Assembly (NCBI GenBank): GCA_946886845.1
Contig: CAMPJH010000081.1
Span: forward strand, 1 to 6,868
Length of the DNA stretch: 6,868 bases
Direction of reading: 5' to 3'
DNA from: an uncultured Sphingomonas sp.
GTDB taxonomy: Bacteria > Pseudomonadota > Alphaproteobacteria > Sphingomonadales > Sphingomonadaceae
Numbering within the stretch: the first letter of the stretch is position 1; each line of letters starts with the position of its first letter. Positions 1 through 6,083 of the stretch are shown piece after piece. Under the pieces are notes generated by a model, which made no database searches, was not told the DNA's origin, and was given only the letters and a program-made list of their open reading frames with translations. The position numbers and the translations under genes were made by a program.

Positions 1-212
1 AAGTGCCGGTCATCGGCATCGGCGCATCGGCGGATTGCGACGGCCAGGTGCTGGTTACCGAGGACATGCTCGGCCTGTTCGAGCGCACGCCGCGATTCGT
101 CAAACGCTACGACGATCTGGCGGAGCGGATCGGCGCCGCCGCCAAGACCTATGCCAGCGAAGTGCGCTCGCGCACCTTCCCGTCCGCCGACCAGACCTAT
201 CGACCGAAATAG
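1..212 (+). CDS. panB: 3-methyl-2-oxobutanoate hydroxymethyltransferase, C-terminal part (5' truncated by window edge)
   Basis: PanB transfers a hydroxymethyl group from 5,10-methylene-tetrahydrofolate to 2-oxoisovalerate to make ketopantoate, the first committed step of pantothenate (and so CoA) synthesis in the cytosol. Only the last 69 codons are present; the gene continues off the left edge, and the GTG at position 3 is an internal valine, not a start. Visible family features are the VPVIGIGAS strand-loop, the [12 protein letters not shown] segment and the closing helix ending in [11 protein letters not shown], a typical PanB C-terminus. The stop is TAG at 210-212. It lies upstream of the yfgM-bamB-der block on the same strand, with a 139-bp gap that may hold a separate promoter. 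The catalytic and metal-binding residues lie outside the window, so activity cannot be judged. Identification rests on the conserved C-terminal pattern and is secure. Confidence 0.93.
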   Translation, partial: VPVIGIGASADCDGQVLVTEDMLGLFERTPRFVKRYDDLAERIGAAAKTYASEVRSRTFPSADQTYRPK

Positions 213-241
213 ACTTCGCCGGCCGAAATAGACTTGGCCTT
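204..241. repeat. Imperfect 19-bp tandem duplication over the panB stop codon
   Basis: Two adjacent 19-bp units, 204-222 and 223-241, share the first 13 bases (CCGAAATAGACTT) and match at 16 of 19 positions. The first copy carries the last two sense codons and TAG stop of panB. The second lies just downstream in another frame. It looks like a small slippage duplication that lengthened the 3' untranslated end. Confidence 0.6.
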
Positions 242-268
242 TGCCTTTGGCCGCCGAGCCGCTAGACG
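241..268 (+). promoter_or_regulatory. Possible housekeeping promoter for the yfgM-bamB-der operon
   Basis: TTGCCTT at 241-247, then 13 nt, then GCTAGACG at 261-268. This resembles the Caulobacter vegetative promoter consensus (TTGACGS, 10-14 nt, GCTANAWC), with several mismatches in the -35 part. It would give a leader of about 75-80 nt before the proposed TTG start at 352. The region also contains a 6-bp stem, GCCGCT / AGCGGC (258-263 and 270-275), with no T-tract, which overlaps the -10 part. Assignment is by consensus only. Confidence 0.3.
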
Positions 269-341
269 GAGCGGCGCCAGCTTCCGTTCATCTGGGCGGG
301 GGAAAGGAAGCGGCTTTCGCATCTCTTGCACGTCTTTGGTC

Positions 342-345
342 GAGG
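342..345 (+). promoter_or_regulatory. Shine-Dalgarno deciding the TTG start of the yfgM-type gene
   Basis: GAGG at 342-345 ends 6 nt before the TTG at 352. No comparably placed purine-rich site precedes the frame's upstream TTG codons at 241 and 247. The protein beginning at 352 (MALTPDTPNEAFLREVDENL) starts where conservation expected for this family begins. Confidence 0.5.
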
Positions 346-351
346 CAGTCT

Positions 352-1068
352 TTGGCGCTTACTCCTGACACTCCCAACGAAGCCTTCCTGCGCGAGGTCG
401 ACGAGAATCTTCGTCGCGACCAGGCGACGGACTTCGCGAAGAAATACGGCAAGTGGCTGATCGCCGCGCTGGTCCTGTTCCTGGCCGCCGTCGGCGGCTG
501 GCTCTACTGGCAGGATCGCCAGGAGAAGAAGTCGGCCGAGCAGAGCGAAGAGCTGATGGCGATCTACACCGACATCGGCAATGGCAAGACCGAGCAAGCT
601 GCTAAGCGGCTGAAGGCGCTGGAGACGAGCGACAGCGAGGTCGTCCGGGCGCTGGCGCGGCTGACCCAGGCGGCGGTCGCACTCGACGCCAACGACCGGA
701 CGACGGCGCTCGCCGAATATCGCGAAATCGCCGCCGACAAAGCCATGCCGGACGCCTATCGCAATCTCGGCCTGATCCGCTCGACCGCGCTCGAATTCGA
801 CAGCATCAAGCCCGAAGAGGTGATCGCACGGCTCGAGCCGCTGACCAAGCCCGGCAACCCGTGGTTCGGAAGCGCCGGCGAAATGACGGCGATGGCCTAT
901 TTGAAGCAGGGCCAGAGAGAAAGAGCGGGCCGGCTGTTCGCGGCGATCGCCGCCGATCGCCAGGTCCCTGAAACCATCCGCAATCGCGCGGTCCAGACTG
1001 CGGGCACGCTGGGAGTCGACGCCAGCGCCTCGCTCCCGCAAACCGCTCAGCCAGGAAGCACTCAATGA
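352..1068 (+). CDS. YfgM-type membrane-anchored tetratricopeptide protein (TPR_21 family)
   Basis: A 238-residue protein of the YfgM/TPR_21 type. In E. coli, YfgM is an inner-membrane protein that associates with the SecYEG translocon and periplasmic chaperones and helps secretory or outer-membrane proteins on their way. The layout fits: a short cytoplasmic N-terminus (1-33) rich in charged residues, one membrane helix (about 34-53, from KWLIAALVLFLAAVGGWLYW), then a periplasmic part of A/L/R-rich helical pairs, including the IYTDIGNGKTEQAAKRLKAL and AMAYLKQGQRERAGRLFAAI repeats. The C-terminal 20 residues are low-complexity (S, Q, P, A). The frame stays open upstream to 241, but the TTG at 352 is preferred because of the GAGG site and the family-like N-terminus; the extra 37 residues would be atypical. 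Its TGA overlaps the bamB ATG (ATGA, 1065-1068), so the two are translationally coupled. It is slightly longer than E. coli YfgM (about 206 residues). The exact start is the main uncertainty. Confidence 0.85.
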   Translation: MALTPDTPNEAFLREVDENLRRDQATDFAKKYGKWLIAALVLFLAAVGGWLYWQDRQEKKSAEQSEELMAIYTDIGNGKTEQAAKRLKALETSDSEVVRALARLTQAAVALDANDRTTALAEYREIAADKAMPDAYRNLGLIRSTALEFDSIKPEEVIARLEPLTKPGNPWFGSAGEMTAMAYLKQGQRERAGRLFAAIAADRQVPETIRNRAVQTAGTLGVDASASLPQTAQPGSTQ

Positions 1069-2393
1069 ATTCGAAGGCCTTCAGAATTGCCGTTGTCATC
1101 GCGGCGGCGATTGCCGCCAGCGGCTGCAATCCGTTCAAGAAGAGCACGCCGAAGACGCCGATCGTCGGCGAGCGGATCGCTGTCCTGACGACGGAGAGCG
1201 ACGTCGAGGTCGACCCGACCACTGCGGCGCTGCCGATGACCCTGCCGGTGCCAATTGCCAACAGCGAATGGACCCAGTCGGGCGGCGACGCATCCAAGTC
1301 GCTTGGCCATGTCGCGCTTGGCGAATCGCTCGGCGAAGCCTGGCAGGTTTCGATCGGCCAGGGCACCAGCCTGGCGGCGCGGCTCGCCGCTGCCCCGGTC
1401 GTCGGCGGCGGCCGGATCTATACGATCGACACGACGGCGACGGTGCGCGCGTTCGACGCCCAGAGCGGAGCGGCGGTGTGGAGCACGCAATTCGGTACCG
1501 AGCGCCGCAACGAGGGCGCGCTGTTCGGCGGCGGCGTCGCTTATGACAACGGCCGGATCTACGCGACCAACGGGCTCGGCTTCGTCGCCGCGCTCGACGC
1601 GACGAACGGCGGCGTCGTCTGGCAAGTCCGCCCGGGCGGACCGCTGCGCGGCTCGCCGACGGTAGCCGGCGACGCGCTCTACGTGATGAGCCAGGACAAC
1701 CAGATCTACTCGCTCAAGACCGCCGACGGCTCGACCGGCTGGAGCCAGGCCGCGGCGCTGGAGATCGCCGGCGTGTTCGGAGTTGCTTCGCCGGCTTTCG
1801 CGCAAGGGACGATCGTCGCCGGCTTCTCGTCGGGCGAGCTCAATGCTTACCGCTACGAGAACGGCCGGGTGGTCTGGCAGGACGCGCTTGCCCGCACCAG
1901 CATCCGCACCAGCGTCTCGTCGCTGTCCGACATCGACGCCGCTCCGGTCATCGATAGCGGCCAGGTGATCGCCATCGGCCAGGGCGGGCGGATGGTCGCC
2001 CTAGAGCTGATCAGCGGTCAGCGCATGTGGGAATTGAACCTCGCCGGAATTGCTACCCCGTGGGTCGCCGGCGACTGGGTGTTCGTCGTTACCGACGACG
2101 CCAAGGTGCTCGCCATCGCCCGCGCGACGGGCAAGATCCGCTGGATCAACCAGCTGCCGCAATTCCGCAATCAAAAGGGCAAGAGCGGCCTGATCAGCTA
2201 CGTCGGCCCGGTGCTCGCCGGCGGCCGGTTGATCGTCGCCGGATCGAACGGCGCGATCATCAACATCAACCCGGTCGACGGCAGCTTCCAGAACCAAACC
2301 GGGGTGAAGGCGCCGGTCCGGCTGCCGCCGGTTGTCGCCAATTCGACCCTCTACCTGCTCGACGAAGACGGCCGGCTCCACGCGTTCCGCTAG
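1065..2393 (+). CDS. bamB: Outer membrane assembly lipoprotein BamB (PQQ-like beta-propeller)
   Basis: BamB is a lipoprotein of the BAM complex, which folds beta-barrel proteins into the outer membrane; it binds BamA on the periplasmic side. The 442-residue product starts with a lipoprotein signal: positive NSKAFR, a hydrophobic stretch (8-18) and the lipobox ASGC with the lipidated cysteine at 21. Asn at 22 is compatible with export to the outer membrane. The conserved alphaproteobacterial GERIAVL segment is at 35-41. An eight-bladed propeller follows. PQQ-like blade motifs (xxAxDxxxGxxxW-type) recur near 127-140, 174-187, 214-227, 259-272, 310-323, 348-361 and, degenerate, 398-411. The last strand (LHAFR, 438-442) probably closes the ring with the first one (EAWQVSIG, 91-98). 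The residues that bind PQQ in true quinoprotein dehydrogenases are not expected here, so it is structural rather than catalytic. It is coupled to the upstream TPR gene by ATGA and lies 43 bp before der, the same order as yfgM-bamB-der in E. coli. Confidence 0.94.
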   Translation: MNSKAFRIAVVIAAAIAASGCNPFKKSTPKTPIVGERIAVLTTESDVEVDPTTAALPMTLPVPIANSEWTQSGGDASKSLGHVALGESLGEAWQVSIGQGTSLAARLAAAPVVGGGRIYTIDTTATVRAFDAQSGAAVWSTQFGTERRNEGALFGGGVAYDNGRIYATNGLGFVAALDATNGGVVWQVRPGGPLRGSPTVAGDALYVMSQDNQIYSLKTADGSTGWSQAAALEIAGVFGVASPAFAQGTIVAGFSSGELNAYRYENGRVVWQDALARTSIRTSVSSLSDIDAAPVIDSGQVIAIGQGGRMVALELISGQRMWELNLAGIATPWVAGDWVFVVTDDAKVLAIARATGKIRWINQLPQFRNQKGKSGLISYVGPVLAGGRLIVAGSNGAIININPVDGSFQNQTGVKAPVRLPPVVANSTLYLLDEDGRLHAFR

Positions 2394-2436
2394 CGGCGAG
2401 GCTGGACGGCGGGCGGCGGGGGCTTAGAGAGGCCCG

Positions 2437-3786
2437 ATGCCGCTTCCCACCGTCGCCATCGTCGGCCGCCCCAACGTCGGCAAATCGACCCTGTTCAACC
2501 GTCTCGTCGGCAAGAAGCTGGCGCTGGTCGACGACCGGCCGGGCGTGACCCGCGACCGGCGCGAGGGCGAGGCCCGGCTGCTCGGGCTCGAGTTCCGGGT
2601 GATCGACACCGCCGGCTATGAGGACGAGGACGTGCAGACGCTGCCCGGCCGGATGCGCAAGCAGACCGAGGCTGCCGTTGCCGACGCCGACGTCGCCTTG
2701 TTCCTGATCGACGCCCGCGAGGGCGTGACTCCGCTCGATTCCGAGATCGCCCGCTGGCTGCGCGCCGCCGACACGCCGGTCGTCATCGTCGCCAACAAGG
2801 CCGAATCCCGCGCCGGTGAAGCGGGCGTGCTCGACGCTTACCGGCTCGGGCTGGGCGATCCGGTGGCGATCAGCGCCGAGCATGGCGAGGGCGTCGCCGA
2901 TTTGTTCAACGCCTTGCTGCCGTTGGTCGAGCGGGAGGAAGTCGAAAAGGAGGAGCGCGAGGAAGGGGCCGACGGTCCGCTGAAGCTGGCGATCGTCGGC
3001 CGGCCCAATGCCGGCAAGTCGACCCTGGTCAACACCATGGTCGGCGAGGAGCGGATGATCACCGGGCCCGAAGCCGGGATCACCCGCGATTCGATCGCCC
3101 TCGATTGGCAATGGCACGACCGCCCGGTGCGGCTGGTCGATACCGCTGGCCTGAGGAAGCGCGCCAAGGTGACCGACAAGCTCGAATGGCTGTCGACCGC
3201 CGACGCCAAGCGGTCGATCGACCAGGCGGAAGTCGTGGTCTTGCTCCTCGACGCCACCCGCGGCCTCGAAGTGCAGGACCTGAAAATCGCCGCCAGCGTC
3301 ATCGAGGAGGGGCGGGCGCTGGTCGTCGCGATCAACAAATGGGACGTCGCCGAACATGCCTCGAGCCTGTTCAACGGGATCAAGGCGGCACTCGAAGAAG
3401 GTCTGGCGCAGTTGAAGGGCGTGCCGGTGCTGACCGTGTCGGCCAAGACCGGCAAGGGCATCGACCAGCTGCTCGGCGCCGCGTTCGAGCTTCGCGAGCA
3501 ATGGTCGCGGCGGATCGGGACCGGCGAGCTCAATCGCTGGTTCGAAGCCGCAGTCGAGGCCAACCCGCCGCCGGCTCCGGGCGGTAAGCGGATCAAGCTT
3601 CGCTACATCACCCAGGTGAAAGCCCGGCCGCCGAGCTTCGTCATCTTCGGGACCCGGGTCGACCAGCTCCCGGAAAGCTATCGCCGCTACCTGCTCAATT
3701 CGATGCGGCGCGACCTCGGCCTCGGCCCGGTGCCGCTGCGGCTGAGCATGCGCTCGCCCAAGAATCCCTTCGACCGCGACCGCTAA
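2437..3786 (+). CDS. der: Ribosome biogenesis GTPase Der (EngA), double GTPase
   Basis: Der is an essential cytosolic GTPase needed for maturation of the 50S ribosomal subunit. The 449-residue protein has two consecutive G domains and a C-terminal KH-like RNA/ribosome-binding domain. Domain 1: G1 GRPNVGKS (10-17), G2 Thr in GVTRD (36-40), G3 DTAG (57-60), G4 NKAE (120-123), G5 SAE (146-148). An acidic linker rich in E and K (about 165-180) follows. Domain 2: G1 GRPNAGKS (188-195), G2 Thr in GITRD (214-218), G3 DTAG (235-238), G4 NKWD (300-303), G5 SAK (335-337). The KH-like part spans about 355-440 and contains KLRYITQVKARPPSFVIFG. G4 of domain 1 has Glu where NKxD is the rule; I recall this as common in alphaproteobacterial Der, so it is probably normal. 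The ATG start is preceded by AGAGAGG (2426-2432), 4 nt away. The gene is the third of the probable yfgM-bamB-der operon. Length is somewhat below the 490 residues of E. coli Der. Confidence 0.97.
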   Translation: MPLPTVAIVGRPNVGKSTLFNRLVGKKLALVDDRPGVTRDRREGEARLLGLEFRVIDTAGYEDEDVQTLPGRMRKQTEAAVADADVALFLIDAREGVTPLDSEIARWLRAADTPVVIVANKAESRAGEAGVLDAYRLGLGDPVAISAEHGEGVADLFNALLPLVEREEVEKEEREEGADGPLKLAIVGRPNAGKSTLVNTMVGEERMITGPEAGITRDSIALDWQWHDRPVRLVDTAGLRKRAKVTDKLEWLSTADAKRSIDQAEVVVLLLDATRGLEVQDLKIAASVIEEGRALVVAINKWDVAEHASSLFNGIKAALEEGLAQLKGVPVLTVSAKTGKGIDQLLGAAFELREQWSRRIGTGELNRWFEAAVEANPPPAPGGKRIKLRYITQVKARPPSFVIFGTRVDQLPESYRRYLLNSMRRDLGLGPVPLRLSMRSPKNPFDRDR

Positions 3787-3807
3787 GCCAATATTTACGC
3801 TTTGGCC

Positions 3808-3815
3808 GCTAGACC
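3808..3815 (+). promoter_or_regulatory. Possible -10 element before the HPt gene
   Basis: GCTAGACC in the 77-bp der-HPt gap matches the Caulobacter-type -10 consensus GCTANAWC at 7 of 8 positions, about 48 nt before the GTG start. A TTTACGC (3794-3800) resembles the -35, but the spacing of 7 nt is shorter than the usual 10-14, so this is weak. The same GCTAGAC string occurs at 261-267 before the yfgM-type gene. No T-rich hairpin terminator is visible after der, so read-through from der into the HPt gene is also possible. Confidence 0.22.
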
Positions 3816-3851
3816 GGATGGCGTGGACCACTGCCCAAAGCCACGGGCACT

Positions 3852-3857
3852 GAGGAG
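3852..3857 (+). promoter_or_regulatory. Shine-Dalgarno fixing the GTG start of the HPt gene
   Basis: GAGGAG ends 6 nt before the GTG at 3864, an ideal distance, and makes this non-ATG codon the clear initiation site. Confidence 0.75.
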
Positions 3858-3863
3858 AACCAG

Positions 3864-4301
3864 GTGAGCGGCGAAGCCGAAATCGTCGACTGGGTGTATT
3901 TCGAGCGGAACCGGGCCGAGCTTGGCCCCGGCTTCATTCGGATCCTCAGCTATTTTCGCGAGGACGGCACCAAATCGGTCGGCCAGATCGAGCTGGCAAT
4001 GCGCGAGCAGAACACCGCCGCCCTCGTCATCCCGGCGCACACGCTCAAGGGCGAGGCGCGCCAGCTCGGCGCCGAACCGCTAGCGGCGATCGCCGAGCTG
4101 ATCGAGACCACGGCGCGCTTCTGTGTAGAATCCCACCGCTTCCCCGATGAACTGGTCAAGGACGTGGTCGAGTTGCGGCGGATGTTCGACCAGACCGTCG
4201 AATTGTTCGACAAGGCGACCAACCCGCTGATGGCTCGGGCGCGCCCCGAGCCGGCCGGCTTCGGCCGCAAGGTCGGCAACCAGGATTTCGGGCGGCTCTA
4301 G
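3864..4301 (+). CDS. HPt domain (histidine-containing phosphotransfer) protein
   Basis: A 145-residue, probably cytosolic, all-helical protein. HPt proteins carry a phosphoryl group on one histidine between response-regulator receiver domains in multistep phosphorelays. The signature is IPAHTLKGEARQLGA: His59 is the predicted phospho-site, followed by Lys62, Gly63 and Leu68-Gly69-Ala70, the usual pattern of the HPt active-site helix. Residues about 10-115 fit the helical bundle. The last 30 residues (NPLMARARPEP onward) form a basic, Gly/Pro-containing tail outside the domain. There is no histidine kinase dimerisation/ATPase domain, receiver domain or membrane segment, so it is a free-standing shuttle, and its partners are not encoded here. 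GTG start with a strong GAGGAG site. It follows der on the same strand after 77 bp. Its TAG overlaps the stop codon of the convergent DUF418 gene. It is not the ChpT type, which is a longer kinase-like protein. Family call is good; the pathway is unknown. Confidence 0.85.
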   Translation: MSGEAEIVDWVYFERNRAELGPGFIRILSYFREDGTKSVGQIELAMREQNTAALVIPAHTLKGEARQLGAEPLAAIAELIETTARFCVESHRFPDELVKDVVELRRMFDQTVELFDKATNPLMARARPEPAGFGRKVGNQDFGRL

Positions 4302-5563
4302 GCTTCGGCAGCTGCCGAGTTCGGCAGCCGCTTGCGCAGGGGCTGGACCTGCCAGCGAGCGAGGCTTCGCCACAGCCATTCGAACGGACCGTAGCAGAAG
4401 CGGTCGAGCCACGGCTTCGACCACGCCAGCATCAACACCCACATCGCGATCACCACCAGCCAAAGCTCGGCGCGGCCGACCGAGCCGAAGAGGCCGAGGC
4501 CCCAGCCGTAGAAGATGAACGTCATCACGAGGCTGGTGCCGAGGTAATTGGTGAAGGCGGCACGGCCGGCGGCGGCGATGCGATCGACCAGCCAGCCGCC
4601 GTTTCGGGTGAGGTCGATGATCAGTGCAGCGTAGGCAACCACCATCACCGGCCGGAGGGGTATGGTTGCGGACATGTACCAGGTGAAGATGCCCGGCACG
4701 GTGAACCCATCGCGGAACAGCAGCACGCAGAGGACCGCATAGGCCGGAATAGTGAGTCCGAAACCGATCAGCGCAATCCGCTCGTAGCGCCGCTCGGCCC
4801 ACGCCCCGGTCAGGAAGCCCGATTTGAGAGCGGCCATTCCGAACAGCATGTAAGCGAGGGTCTCGGGACCGAAGAGGAGGCTGAAGAACAGCGGATCGCC
4901 GAGATTTTCGCCGACCTGTTCATGGACGATCCCGGTCCACGGGCCGAGATAAAGGGCCATCATCTCCTGAAGCTTGGCGGCCGACGGGACGGCGAAATCG
5001 GCGGCGAAACCATTCCATTCCCTGATGGCGTCGGCGCTCGGCGAGGGCCCAGACACGGCAGCCGCCAGTGAATGAACGTGGGCGGCGCTTGCCGCCATCA
5101 ATGCCAGCTGGATCATGAGGAGTGCGACGCCCCAGGCGATTAGCGCCCTGACGCCGAGCCGCCGGAAGAAAAAGGCGACCATCCCGACCAACGCGTAGCT
5201 CATCAGGATGTCGCCGAACCAGATCAGGTAGAAATGGATGGCGCCGAACACCAGCAGCCAGAGTTGCCGACGATAGGTCACCGAGGCGGCGGATTCACCT
5301 TTCGCCTCCGCGAGTTCGATCACCAGCAGCATCGACGCCCCGAACAGGAAGGTGAACAGCCCACGCATCTTGCCGTCGATGAGGACGAAGTTGAACGCGT
5401 AGGCGGCGATGTCGACGGTGCTTGCGGCGCCGTAGGCGAACGGATTGAAATAGGCCTGTATCGGCATTGCGAAGGCGACGATGTTCATCGCCAATATGCC
5501 CATGACGGCGACACCGCGGACGATGTCGAGAGTCACGATCCGGTTCGGTGAAGTTGTCGCCAT
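4298..5563 (-). CDS. DUF418 / YeiB-family multi-pass membrane protein
   Basis: A 421-residue integral membrane protein, mostly hydrophobic, with about eight to ten predicted helices. The family (YeiB, DUF418) is of unproven function; it is related to the acyltransferase-like membrane proteins, and transport or transfer roles have been suggested. Family marks are RIVTLDIVRGVAVMGILAMN near the start (8-27, with Arg16-Gly17), GKMRGLFTFLFG (64-75), the aromatic-rich IHFYLIWFGDILMSYALVG (109-127), the DUF418 core from about 240 with GRAAFTNYLGTSL (333-345), and YGPFEWLWRSL (391-401) before a basic tail. The frame opens at a TTG (5581), but the ATG at 5563 is chosen because a G-rich stretch (5568-5573) lies 4 nt upstream and the family motif starts close behind. 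The gene follows bfr on the same strand after 20 nt, suggesting co-transcription. Its TAG overlaps the HPt stop on the other strand. The substrate cannot be read from the sequence. Confidence 0.88.
   Translation of the reverse strand: MATTSPNRIVTLDIVRGVAVMGILAMNIVAFAMPIQAYFNPFAYGAASTVDIAAYAFNFVLIDGKMRGLFTFLFGASMLLVIELAEAKGESAASVTYRRQLWLLVFGAIHFYLIWFGDILMSYALVGMVAFFFRRLGVRALIAWGVALLMIQLALMAASAAHVHSLAAAVSGPSPSADAIREWNGFAADFAVPSAAKLQEMMALYLGPWTGIVHEQVGENLGDPLFFSLLFGPETLAYMLFGMAALKSGFLTGAWAERRYERIALIGFGLTIPAYAVLCVLLFRDGFTVPGIFTWYMSATIPLRPVMVVAYAALIIDLTRNGGWLVDRIAAAGRAAFTNYLGTSLVMTFIFYGWGLGLFGSVGRAELWLVVIAMWVLMLAWSKPWLDRFCYGPFEWLWRSLARWQVQPLRKRLPNSAAAEA
4305..4327. other. Overlapping inverted repeats at the junction of convergent genes (possible terminator stem)
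   Basis: Three copies of a 7-mer alternate in orientation: TCGGCAG (4305-4311), CTGCCGA (4312-4318), TCGGCAG (4321-4327). The first two make a perfect 14-bp palindrome. The last two make a stem-loop with stem CTGCCG / CGGCAG and loop AGTT, starting 10 bp after the HPt stop. It lies within the last codons of the DUF418 gene (Pro-Asn-Ser-Ala-Ala region). There is no T-tract on either strand, so an intrinsic terminator is not proven; it may slow polymerase or protect the HPt mRNA 3' end. Confidence 0.35.
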
Positions 5564-5583
5564 TGAGCCCCCCGCACCCAAGG

Positions 5584-6063
5584 CTAGTCTTTGATGGGCT
5601 CCGACTGCAACTGAATGTAGTTTTGCAGGCCCATCGACTTGATCATCTCGAACTGGGTTTCGATGGCGTCGACATGGCCTTCCTCGTCGCGAAGGACCTC
5701 GGCGAACAAGTCGCGGCTGACGTAATCCTTGGCCTTCTCGCAGAAGGTGACGCCGTTGCGATACATCGCGACCGCCTCATATTCGGCTTCCAGGTCGGCC
5801 TTGAGGATCTCCTCGACGCTCTCGCCGATCCGCAGCCGGCCGAGCGCCTGGAAATTGGGGAGGCCCTCGAGGAACAGGATCCGCTCCGAGAAGCGGTCGG
5901 CGTGCTTCATCTCGTCGATCGATTCGTGCCGCTCGAACTCGGCGAGGCGCTTCACTCCCCAATTGTCGAGCATCCGGTAGTGCAGCCAATATTGGTTGAT
6001 CGCGGTCAGCTCGGCCTTGAGCGCCTCGTTGAGAAGCTCGATGACTTTGGGATCGCCCTTCAT
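5584..6063 (-). CDS. bfr: Bacterioferritin (haem-containing iron storage protein)
   Basis: Bacterioferritin oxidises Fe(II) at a di-iron centre and stores Fe(III) mineral inside a 24-subunit cytosolic shell with haem at subunit-pair interfaces. The 159-residue product has the normal family length. All ferroxidase ligands are present at the usual positions: Glu18, Glu51, His54, Glu94, Glu127 and His130. Met52, the axial haem ligand, and Tyr25 are also present, so this is a haem-binding, catalytically complete subunit rather than a haem-free ferritin or Dps. The ATG at 6063 has a very good AGGAGG site (6069-6074) 5 nt upstream. The neighbouring upstream gene on the same strand is bfd, whose product is the electron donor for iron release. 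A terminator (6120-6144) lies between them, so bfr probably has its own promoter in 6064-6119. A DUF418 gene follows after 20 nt. No unusual residues were noticed. Confidence 0.97.
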   Translation of the reverse strand: MKGDPKVIELLNEALKAELTAINQYWLHYRMLDNWGVKRLAEFERHESIDEMKHADRFSERILFLEGLPNFQALGRLRIGESVEEILKADLEAEYEAVAMYRNGVTFCEKAKDYVSRDLFAEVLRDEEGHVDAIETQFEMIKSMGLQNYIQLQSEPIKD

Positions 6064-6068
6064 GCCTG

Positions 6069-6074
6069 CCTCCT
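6069..6074 (-). promoter_or_regulatory. Strong Shine-Dalgarno of bfr
   Basis: AGGAGG on the minus strand, 5 nt before the bfr ATG. It is a full consensus match and fixes the start codon. It is much stronger than the bfd leader, where no such site is visible. Confidence 0.8.
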
Positions 6075-6083
6075 GTTGACTGG

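Noticed and set aside
258..275. Stem-loop GCCGCT / AGCGGC as a panB terminator
   Set aside because: Only 6 bp with no T-tract, and it overlaps the promoter-like element; too weak to call.
241..351. A longer N-terminus for the yfgM-type protein from TTG at 241
   Set aside because: The extra 37 residues do not look like the family, include the likely promoter region and lack an upstream Shine-Dalgarno.
1062..1805. A 247-codon minus-strand frame opposite bamB, and a similar one opposite the yfgM-type gene (262-1065)
   Set aside because: Both are antisense to recognisable proteins, Arg/Ala-rich and low-complexity, with no ribosome site or family features.
2266..3831. A 521-codon open frame on the minus strand opposite der and the end of bamB
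   Set aside because: It is a shadow of codon bias in GC-rich DNA: it lies opposite Der, whose motifs are unmistakable, and its translation is rich in R, D, G, H and P without domain-like pattern.
3816..3850. Weak inverted repeats (TGGCGTGG with CCA / CCAC segments) after der as a terminator
   Set aside because: Short, interrupted pairing and no T-run; indistinguishable from chance in GC-rich sequence.
5564..5581. TTG start at 5581 for the DUF418 gene
   Set aside because: It adds only a Gly-rich hexapeptide. The ATG at 5563 has a G-rich site at suitable distance. The choice changes little and is not certain.
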